44,336 nucleotides of DNA, from positions 1 through 44,336 of the forward strand of contig BNTV01000024.1 of NCBI GenBank assembly GCA_025996865.1, written 5' to 3'. The translations under genes were made by a program, and so were the position numbers. Shown here piece after piece: positions 37,305 through 43,838 of this stretch. The notes beneath the pieces were generated by a model. The model worked only from the letters and a program-made list of their open reading frames with translations, was not told the origin of the DNA and made no database searches. The DNA is from Bacteroidia bacterium (GTDB taxonomy: Bacteria; Bacteroidota; Bacteroidia; Bacteroidales; Azobacteroidaceae). The stretch's first letter is position 1. The number at the start of each line of letters is the position of its first letter.

Positions 37305-38273
37305 TTATAATTTCAAATTTAAAATTTCCGAATATTCATAAAAACAAATAAAAGGGTGATAACCTCTCTGATGTTGGAGTATCCATAACGCAGCTAATTC
37401 TTTTCTTCCCAATTGTGCTGCTATACCATTATTGGTTATATCGTCCTCATCTACACCAAACCAGTCTCCTAATACAAAATCCAATTGGACTTGAATGATT
37501 GTCGAAGATTCAATAATTTTTCCTTGTGAATTCCATGATTTTCCACCCCACTTTACATCTAATAAATAACCTTTCAGATTAACATATTGTATTCCTCCTA
37601 TTGCTATCATTTCACTCATATTTTTTATGGATGTTCTGAAAGTAAGTTTTTTTAAAAGATCTTTTGGAACTATTATTTCCTGCATTATACCTTTTTTACT
37701 GGTATAAGCTTCTTTTAGTTTGTCTTTAATGAAATCTACTACCAAATCCTTATTTGTATCACTATTATACCATTTGTCAATTTTTAATCTCAAATCTGTA
37801 CCGGCTTGCTTATTTGTAAGAGAGAAATGTTCTTTTATTTCTTTTCCATATTTAGAAAAAGAAAAAGGTGAAAATGCTATTTGTATTAATCTGTCATTGT
37901 TCATTTCTTCCAATGGTTCTGTGCGCATTAATCTTCTTGAATCGTAATGCGAACCAGGAGTTGGTACATTTAGTGAAAAGAGTATAGATTCAAGTGGACC
38001 AATTTTTCTATGTTTATCCTTCACGGATTTGTGAATGTCAAACTCAGTACTACCATCTATTAATTTAACTGTCAAAGAATCATTGGGGTATCCTTGTCGA
38101 GTATTTAATTCAAATGAACTATATTCCTCTATTGATTTTCCCGACATTAATTCTTTTAACATCATGCTATTAGGTTGCCCTTTTATTCCAAAACTAGCAT
38201 CACTTTTAGAATCTCTATAATTTTTAAATTCATCTATACTTACGGATTCTCCTTCAATTATTTTTCTTTTCAT
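37305..38273 (-). CDS. Putative type VI cargo/effector of unknown activity
   Basis: The protein has 322 aa with no signal peptide and no transmembrane helix. The N-terminal half is Lys/Ser-rich and contains a GPLESILFSLNVPTPGSHYD segment. The C-terminal half includes IAIGGIQYVNLKGYLLDVKW, DFVLGDWFGVDEDDITNNG, and the end AALWILQHQRGYHPF. The late acidic DWFGVDEDD plus Trp-Gln-His-Gln-Arg-Gly-Tyr pattern recalls DUF3289-like proteins linked to type VI loci, but I am not sure of that match. Its start overlaps a 35-aa ORF (ATGA), and upstream lie a two-TM protein and two TssD genes. Copies of its tail are scattered among downstream ankyrin genes. No catalytic motif is recognised. Confidence 0.6.
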   Translation of the reverse strand: MKRKIIEGESVSIDEFKNYRDSKSDASFGIKGQPNSMMLKELMSGKSIEEYSSFELNTRQGYPNDSLTVKLIDGSTEFDIHKSVKDKHRKIGPLESILFSLNVPTPGSHYDSRRLMRTEPLEEMNNDRLIQIAFSPFSFSKYGKEIKEHFSLTNKQAGTDLRLKIDKWYNSDTNKDLVVDFIKDKLKEAYTSKKGIMQEIIVPKDLLKKLTFRTSIKNMSEMIAIGGIQYVNLKGYLLDVKWGGKSWNSQGKIIESSTIIQVQLDFVLGDWFGVDEDDITNNGIAAQLGRKELAALWILQHQRGYHPFICFYEYSEILNLKL

Positions 38274-38377
38274 GTGTAATTAATTTGTTTTTTATGGTCA
38301 CATGGAATCCGCAACAATTTGACTCCGCCGAACGTTGTTTCATGCTCTTTGGCGCAACTTTTGCATGCGGGTTTCAT
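38270..38377 (-). CDS. 35-aa ORF overlapping the effector start
   Basis: ATG at 38377, stop TGA at 38270-38272 overlapping the effector ATG (38273) as ATGA, the arrangement of translational coupling. The peptide starts MKPACKSCAKEHETT, has three Cys (5, 8, 26) and ends KKQINYT. It could be a zinc-binding chaperone-like adaptor or a remnant of a larger PAAR-like or adaptor gene; neither can be shown. A stop lies in frame 24 bases upstream of the ATG, so the ORF cannot extend far. Confidence 0.4.
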   Translation of the reverse strand: MKPACKSCAKEHETTFGGVKLLRIPCDHKKQINYT

Positions 38378-38391
38378 ATATTCTTCGTGAA

Positions 38392-38934
38392 TTAGTAATT
38401 AATATCTTCATAAACAATTATTTGTTTATTCTTATGAAACCACAAACTACATTTGTATCTTGATATTTTTTTATAAACACAATCGAAATCATTAACAGAT
38501 ATTTGCTTTTTTAGCAAATAGGATGGAGTTGTTTGTTCATTTTGCATAATGCTTTCTATTTCAAAACTTTTGTCTGACTGCACATTTTGCAATATCTTTT
38601 TATAATCAAGACTATCCATTTTGATAATAGCAGCTAACTCATAATCTCCTGAAAAATTAAGAAACTCATTGTTCTTTTTTTCTATTATTCTTCCGGAAGC
38701 AGGATATGATAATTTTGTAACATTCTCAAATTGAATAATAAATGTATCTTCTGATTGATAAGAGATAATCTCAGAACGGAAGAAAAAAACCAATGCTATT
38801 ATTATCATTGTAAATAAACCCAATAGTCCACAGCCCATATTCTTTTTTAAAATTAGAAGCCGTGCAAAAAATATCAGACCTGCTAAAAATACTATTGCTA
38901 ACAGTATTATAATAATAATAAAAAATAAATACAT
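38392..38934 (-). CDS. Two-TM membrane protein of the effector island
   Basis: The protein has 180 aa. Two hydrophobic helices (about 2-29 and 34-52) flank a basic loop (RLLILKKN), so the C-terminal 125 residues should face the periplasm, as in the ankyrin proteins. That domain is mixed alpha/beta (EDTFIIQFENVTKLSYPASG, DYELAAIIKMDSLDYKKI) with no known family recognised. It follows the second TssD gene with one base between them and precedes the small ORF by 14 bp. By position it may be another immunity protein or an accessory for the effector. Confidence 0.6.
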   Translation of the reverse strand: MYLFFIIIIILLAIVFLAGLIFFARLLILKKNMGCGLLGLFTMIIIALVFFFRSEIISYQSEDTFIIQFENVTKLSYPASGRIIEKKNNEFLNFSGDYELAAIIKMDSLDYKKILQNVQSDKSFEIESIMQNEQTTPSYLLKKQISVNDFDCVYKKISRYKCSLWFHKNKQIIVYEDINY

Positions 38935-38935
38935 A

Positions 38936-39382
38936 TTAATACTTGGGATTGTTTTTATGTCCCATCCCGTTTACCTTGATTTTCTGCGCCGTAATCAGGA
39001 TATTGAGCGAGAGGGAAGGATCAATATTCTTGGAATACTTCACACAACGCGCTTTAACAAACTCAATGATGATGACCGGATTGGCAATCCGGCTGAAAGA
39101 AGCGAATACAACCGACCCCGAATAATACACTTCCGGATGAAACATCCAGTAATTCAACTGTTCATCCACTACCTGATTGAAACCGATAGACATCAATCCA
39201 CCTTTTACTTCCCGCTGCGGCTCACCCTTGAAATCGAACGATTCCTGAAATTGAATGTCAAAGGTGTCGATGGGATACTCTTTTCCGTTCAGATACAGCC
39301 GGGCATCGACCGATGTATCATTTAAACCCAATGCATCCATTGCCGCTTCTTTCGCTTTATTTTTCAAATTTCCTTTTTCCAT
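38936..39382 (-). CDS. Type VI secretion tube protein TssD (Hcp-like), second copy
   Basis: The protein has 148 aa. A short Lys/Ala-rich leader precedes the beta-sandwich: LYLNGKEYPIDTFDIQFQES, FKGEPQREVKGGLMSIGFN (the Gly-rich turn of TssD), PVIIIEFVKARCVKYSKNI and LNILITAQKIKVNGMGHKN at the end. This order matches the Bacteroidetes TssD family (hexameric tube of the T6SS(iii) type), which often carries or recruits effectors. The two TssD copies differ strongly from each other, so this one may be a cargo-specific adaptor. No sheath, baseplate or ClpV gene is in the window, so the machine would have to be elsewhere in the genome. Confidence 0.75.
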   Translation of the reverse strand: MEKGNLKNKAKEAAMDALGLNDTSVDARLYLNGKEYPIDTFDIQFQESFDFKGEPQREVKGGLMSIGFNQVVDEQLNYWMFHPEVYYSGSVVFASFSRIANPVIIIEFVKARCVKYSKNIDPSLSLNILITAQKIKVNGMGHKNNPKY

Positions 39383-39395
39383 AATAAATACTTGT

Positions 39396-39815
39396 TTATA
39401 AAAGTTTCCAGTCCTTTTTCACCCAGTCGTATGTATCTCCGACTACACTTTCGTTGGATGTAATGATTAATTTGGTACAAAAATGTGTACCGCTGTGCCG
39501 CGAATAACTAAATTGCAGATGTACACAGGCCGCCTCCGTTAATTTAACTTCTTCCGACGGGATGAAGCTTCCTTTGCTCTCGTCTGTTTGCTTCACTTTA
39601 ACGGACCCGTTTTTAAACTTATAGTTCATTGCCCACTCCCAGATACTGTCCTTGGGATAGTCGAGATACATAGCGTGAATTGTTCCACCCAATACGCCAC
39701 TCGCAACTTCTCCTGTTTTTTCATTCACTTGCCTCACAAATGTGTAAGCACAATTGTCCAATTCAATGGGGTCTTCCCCTTCCAAGGCAAGCACCCCTTT
39801 ATAACCATAAGCCAT
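39396..39815 (-). CDS. Type VI secretion tube protein TssD (Hcp-like), first copy
   Basis: The protein has 139 aa. Starts MAYGYKGVLALEGEDPIELD, then CAYTFVRQVNEKTGEVASGV and LGGTIHAMYLDYPKDSIWEW, the characteristic strand-Gly-Gly-strand segment of Bacteroidetes TssD. The middle and end strands follow (VHLQFSYSRHSGTHFCTKLI). It heads the island and is preceded by a -7 box at 39852. Tube proteins of this type are exported by T6SS(iii) and stabilise effectors. The match is by eye to the family pattern. Confidence 0.75.
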   Translation of the reverse strand: MAYGYKGVLALEGEDPIELDNCAYTFVRQVNEKTGEVASGVLGGTIHAMYLDYPKDSIWEWAMNYKFKNGSVKVKQTDESKGSFIPSEEVKLTEAACVHLQFSYSRHSGTHFCTKLIITSNESVVGDTYDWVKKDWKLL

Positions 39816-39851
39816 AGTCTTTTGTTTTTTAATGATTTATAATTCCTTGTG

Positions 39852-39859
39852 CAAATATA
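39852..39859 (-). promoter_or_regulatory. -7 box for the TssD-effector operon
   Basis: TATATTTG on the minus strand matches TAnnTTTG and lies about 37 bp before the first TssD ATG. The -33 region is only T-rich. Confidence 0.5.
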
Positions 39860-39954
39860 AACAGAATATGATTAAAAACATGAAAAATGCAACTTTTTTC
39901 AAAAATTATTCTTAATTAATACTATTCTTAATCGTTTTATTAATCGCAAAAAGT

Positions 39955-39962
39955 TAGTTTTG
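39955..39962 (+). promoter_or_regulatory. -7 box for the ceramidase/GH92 operon
   Basis: TAGTTTTG matches TAnnTTTG, 27 bp before the ATG at 39989. The intergenic stretch 39816-39988 is otherwise AT-rich; it does not contain a copy of regulatory blocks A/B. Confidence 0.5.
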
Positions 39963-39988
39963 TACAATTAATTTAATTTTTTTACCTC

Positions 39989-41242
39989 ATGAGAACACGA
40001 TTCTTTTTTTTCCTGCTTTTGGCAGGTTGTTTAATGGCGCCGGGCATTGTTTGCAAGGCTGCCGGTAATTTTTTTGCAGGAACTGCTAAAATCAATATCA
40101 CTCCGCCTAAACCGAAGTATCCGGTGCATGATTCAATTTATGCCCGGAGTTTGATTTTGGAAGCCGGAAACGTAAGAATAGCTTTTGTTTCCCTCGACCT
40201 GGGCGGATATATCAATATTCCGCTGGCGGAAACGTTGAAAAAACGGTTCCGCCTGAATGAAATCTATTTCTGTCCGCAACACACCCACTCCTCCGAACGC
40301 GCTCCCGACGAATGGCTCGACAAACAATTGACCGCTGTGATGGAACAGGCTTCAAAAAACATGTTCGAAGCAATTGTATCGGGCGGGCACCGCTATTTCC
40401 CGCAATTGGGCTTCAACCGGCTGCTCCTTCGCGAAGACGGACGTGCGCGCGAATCATGGCTCGGCGACGAGCATTACCGTGCGGTCAATCCCGAACGCAT
40501 CCCTCACGGACCGGTTGATCCTGCGGTAGGTATTCTGAAATTTGAAGACAAAAGCGGTAAAACGCGGGCCGTAATGATGAATTATGCCTGTCATCCCGAT
40601 GTTGCATGGAATAATTTTGAGATTTCGGCCGATTATGTCGGTTATGCAACCAAATACACCGAAGAAGCTTTCAATAATTCGATCAACTGCCTGTTTGTGC
40701 AGGGAGGCGGAGGAAACCAGGCGCCCCTGTTCAAAGACGGCGGACGGAAAAGTCCCGACGATCCTCGTCCTTCCAATTACGACCTGATTGACCGCATGGG
40801 TAAACTGCTTTCCATAGAAGCGGTTAAGTTAACCAAGGAATTGTATCCCAATCCGCATGATGAAGCAGATATTAAAGTAAAGGCCGATTCGCTCTTTTTT
40901 ACCGGACGATATGATAAAGCATTAAAATATAATGTTTATTTTTCCGTTATTTCCTTAAATAACCGGTATGTGATTGCAACCGTACCCGGCGAGCCTTTCA
41001 TCAAGTTCCAGATCGACTGGAAACGTGAATTTCAGCCTTACGGCTTGGTTCCTTTCCTGTTCGGCTATACATGGAATGGTGGGAAATGGCCTGTATATCT
41101 GCCCGATATCCGGTCGGCCGCTTATGGCGGATACGGAGCCGACAATGGACCCGGATTGATAGAAGTGGGAGCGGGAGAAAAAATCATGTTGAAACAATTG
41201 GAAAATTACTACCGCATGACGGGCGTTTTTCAAGATAAATAA
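39989..41242 (+). CDS. Neutral/alkaline non-lysosomal ceramidase-type hydrolase, exported, catalytic domain only
   Basis: Ceramidases of this family cleave the amide of ceramide to sphingosine and fatty acid, using Zn. The 417-aa protein has an export signal; it could be a lipoprotein through LLLAGC (Cys14) or be cut later near KAA. Zinc-ligand motif PQHTHSS (His98, His100), ACHPDVAW (His202) and SADYVGYA (Ser213) match the neutral ceramidase family. Family members usually have about 640 aa with a C-terminal Ig-like domain, absent here, so only the catalytic half remains. It is 26 bp before the GH92 gene. In glycan-utilisation loci such enzymes may act on a non-ceramide amide or ester; the true substrate is open. 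Confidence 0.8.
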   Translation: MRTRFFFFLLLAGCLMAPGIVCKAAGNFFAGTAKINITPPKPKYPVHDSIYARSLILEAGNVRIAFVSLDLGGYINIPLAETLKKRFRLNEIYFCPQHTHSSERAPDEWLDKQLTAVMEQASKNMFEAIVSGGHRYFPQLGFNRLLLREDGRARESWLGDEHYRAVNPERIPHGPVDPAVGILKFEDKSGKTRAVMMNYACHPDVAWNNFEISADYVGYATKYTEEAFNNSINCLFVQGGGGNQAPLFKDGGRKSPDDPRPSNYDLIDRMGKLLSIEAVKLTKELYPNPHDEADIKVKADSLFFTGRYDKALKYNVYFSVISLNNRYVIATVPGEPFIKFQIDWKREFQPYGLVPFLFGYTWNGGKWPVYLPDIRSAAYGGYGADNGPGLIEVGAGEKIMLKQLENYYRMTGVFQDK

Positions 41243-41268
41243 AAAAAAATAACTATCAAAGAATAAAA

Positions 41269-43527
41269 ATGAAAAATAAGTTAATTGTTTGTTTATTAAT
41301 TGCTTTTGTGGTTTTTGCAAATTCCTGCAAAAGAGAAGAGCAAGGGAAATCCCCGGTTGATTACGTCAATCCTTATATGGGAAATATCAGCCATCTTTTA
41401 GTGCCGACTTATCCGACGGTACATTTGCCGAACAGTATGTTGCGGGTTTATCCCGAACGTTCCGATTATACTTCGGATTTGATTCATGGCCTTCCGGTCG
41501 TTGTCACCAGCCACCGGGGAAGTTCGGCTTTCAACATCAGTCCGGTTTCGGATAAAGGTTTCAATCTTCAACCGGTTATCAACTATTCGTATGATAACGA
41601 GAAAATTACACCTTACCGGTATTCCGTTTATTTGGATGAGGCCAAAATTCAGGTCGATTATGCGCTTTCGCATCAATCGGGAGTTTATCGTTTCGCTTTT
41701 GAAAATAATGGACCTAATCGCTTAATTATCAATACACGGGATGGAAAATTGGAAGCAACCGGCCAATCCGTATCGGGTTACCAGCTGATTGACGGAGGTC
41801 CGACCAAAGTGTATCTGTATCTGGAAACGGAACAAGCGACCCAAAGCGCCGGCGCTTTGAACGAACAAACCGTTGACCAATCCTTGCTTTCGGTCGAAGG
41901 CCGAAATAAAGCGATCCTGTTGGAGTTTCAGGGAAACCGAATAGATTTGCGTTATGGTATTTCTTTCATTAGCAGCGAACAAGCCCGGAAAAACCTTCAG
42001 CGGGAAATCAATACTTACGATGTGGATGCCGTTGCAAAAGCCGGTCGTGAAACATGGAACAATGCTTTGGGCAAAATAACGGTCAAAGGTGATTGCGAAA
42101 ACAATAAAACCATTTTCTACACTTCGCTTTATCGGGTTTACGAACGAATGATTAATATTTCCGAAGACGGTAAGTATTACAGCGCTACGGATAATCAGGT
42201 ACATAGCGACGACGGCAAGGCTTTCTATACCGACGATTGGATTTGGGATACTTACCGCGCGGCGCATCCCTTGCGCATCCTGATTGAACCGGAACAGGAA
42301 ACCAATATGATTCGTTCCTACATCCGGATGGCGCAACAAAGTTCTGACGGATGGATGCCCACATTCCCCGAAATCACCGGCGATACGCACCGGATGAACG
42401 GCAATCATGCGGTATCCGTTATCTGGAGCGCTTATTGCAAAGGCTTGACGGACTTCGATTTGGAAGCGGCTTATAATGCTTGCAAAGCGGCTTTGACCGA
42501 AAAGTCCTTATTGCCTTGGCGCAAAGTTCCCAATACGGAATTGGACATTTTCTATCAGGAAAAAGGATACTATCCGGCTTTGCGGGAAGGGGAGAAAGAG
42601 TCTATTGCAGCCGTAAATCCGTTTGAAAAACGTCAGCCGGTAGCCGTGACTTTAGGAACTTGTTATGATGACTGGTGTTTGGCGCAAATTGCCCGTCAAT
42701 TAGGAAAGACAGACGATTACCAATATTTCTTGAATCGTTCTTATAACTATCGCAATCTGTATAATTCGGCGACGGCTTTCTTCCACCCGAAAGATAAGGA
42801 TGAAAAATTCATCGAGCCTTTCGATTACCGCTTTTCCGGCGGACAGGGCGCTCGCGAGTATTACGACGAAAACAACGCTTGGACTTACCGTTGGGATGTG
42901 CCCCACAATCCTGCCGACTTGATTAACTTGATGGGTTCGCCCGAAAGATTCATTAAAAACTTAAATCAAACCTTCCGCGAACCGTTAGGCAGAGGAAAAT
43001 TTGATTTTTACGCCCAATTGCCCGATCAAACCGGAAATGTGGGACAGTTTACAATGGCAAATGAACCGTCGTTGCACATTCCTTATCTCTACAATTACGC
43101 CGGTCAACCGTGGATGACGCAAAAACGCATCCGTATGTTGTTGAAACAGTGGTTTCGCAACGACCTGATGGGCGTTCCGGGAGATGAAGATGGCGGAGGA
43201 ATGTCGGCTTTTGTCGTTTTTTCGGCGATGGGCTTTTATCCGGTCACTCCTGGTTCGCCGACTTACAATATCGGCAGTCCGTTGTTCGGCGATGTCAAAA
43301 TCAAATTGGGAAACGGCTCTGTCTTTGAAATCGAAGCGAAAAATTGTTCGGATGAAAACAAGTACATCCAATCGGCTACTTTAAATGGTGTGGCGTGGAA
43401 TAAACCTTGGTTCAGTCATGAAGATATTGCCAAAGGTGGAAAATTAGTGCTTGTAATGGGTGATAAAGCAAATGAAAAATGGGGTGTTTCCTTTGAGGAT
43501 GCGCCGCCTTCGGCGGAAAAGCCGTGA
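41269..43527 (+). CDS. GH92 family exo-alpha-mannosidase, lipoprotein
   Basis: It removes terminal alpha-mannose with inversion, using Ca2+. The 752-aa length is typical. Lipobox FANSC (Cys20). The N-terminal beta-sandwich opens VDYVNPYMGNISHLLVPTYP. The catalytic domain carries DDWIWDTYRAAHPL (about 323-336), NGNHAVSVIWSAYCKGL (about 378-394), ANEPSLHIPYLYNYAGQPW (about 600-620) and GDEDGGGMSAFVVFSAMGFYP (about 640-660), the GH92 calcium and acid/base motifs. The C-terminal end FEDAPPS is usual. It pairs with the GH38 at 18094 for alpha-mannoside breakdown. It is co-transcribed with the ceramidase-type gene. Confidence 0.96.
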   Translation: MKNKLIVCLLIAFVVFANSCKREEQGKSPVDYVNPYMGNISHLLVPTYPTVHLPNSMLRVYPERSDYTSDLIHGLPVVVTSHRGSSAFNISPVSDKGFNLQPVINYSYDNEKITPYRYSVYLDEAKIQVDYALSHQSGVYRFAFENNGPNRLIINTRDGKLEATGQSVSGYQLIDGGPTKVYLYLETEQATQSAGALNEQTVDQSLLSVEGRNKAILLEFQGNRIDLRYGISFISSEQARKNLQREINTYDVDAVAKAGRETWNNALGKITVKGDCENNKTIFYTSLYRVYERMINISEDGKYYSATDNQVHSDDGKAFYTDDWIWDTYRAAHPLRILIEPEQETNMIRSYIRMAQQSSDGWMPTFPEITGDTHRMNGNHAVSVIWSAYCKGLTDFDLEAAYNACKAALTEKSLLPWRKVPNTELDIFYQEKGYYPALREGEKESIAAVNPFEKRQPVAVTLGTCYDDWCLAQIARQLGKTDDYQYFLNRSYNYRNLYNSATAFFHPKDKDEKFIEPFDYRFSGGQGAREYYDENNAWTYRWDVPHNPADLINLMGSPERFIKNLNQTFREPLGRGKFDFYAQLPDQTGNVGQFTMANEPSLHIPYLYNYAGQPWMTQKRIRMLLKQWFRNDLMGVPGDEDGGGMSAFVVFSAMGFYPVTPGSPTYNIGSPLFGDVKIKLGNGSVFEIEAKNCSDENKYIQSATLNGVAWNKPWFSHEDIAKGGKLVLVMGDKANEKWGVSFEDAPPSAEKP

Positions 43528-43550
43528 TGTTAATTCAGGGGTGTTACAAA

Positions 43551-43838
43551 TCAGATATTCCAAATCGACAAGGCAGTAACATTTGGTGCAAGCGGTTGAA
43601 TTTCACTTGTCAGACAGATTTCACAGCCATCGCCGGTTTTTTCCGATTTGCTGAAAATTTTGAAGGCTGAAATATCATGTATTGAAGGAGTTGCATGTTT
43701 TTTTATTTCTAATGCCACTTCGTTGCCGATGTTAATAATTTGGCGAACATCTCTTTCGATATAAGTTCTTGTGTATGAATCATAAAAATTGGGGTGGTCT
43801 TTAATGAAGCATTTTATTATCTTGGTTTCAAAATTCAA
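43551..43838 (-). pseudogene. Collapsed AAA ATPase (DUF4143) remnant, internal deletion
   Basis: A 95-codon frame joins two pieces that are far apart in intact proteins. Residues 1-38 are the SYTRTYIERDVRQIINIG segment from the central part. Residues 39-95 are the C-terminal DUF4143 end (VALEIKKHATPSIHDISAF ... ALSIWNI). Intact members have about 380-400 aa with an N-terminal Walker A, missing here. The ATG overlaps the end of the TonB receptor gene by 11 bp. The function is lost. Confidence 0.75.

Noticed and set aside
7851..38343. An 18-bp identical string at 7851-7868 (end of the sigma gene) and 38326-38343 (in the small ORF)
   Set aside because: It is coding in one place, flanks do not extend, and a match of this length is possible by chance at low odds; not used as a repeat.
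43504..43516. CCGCC-TTC-GGCGG hairpin near the GH92 end
   Set aside because: It lies inside the coding sequence and has no T tract, so it is not called a terminator.
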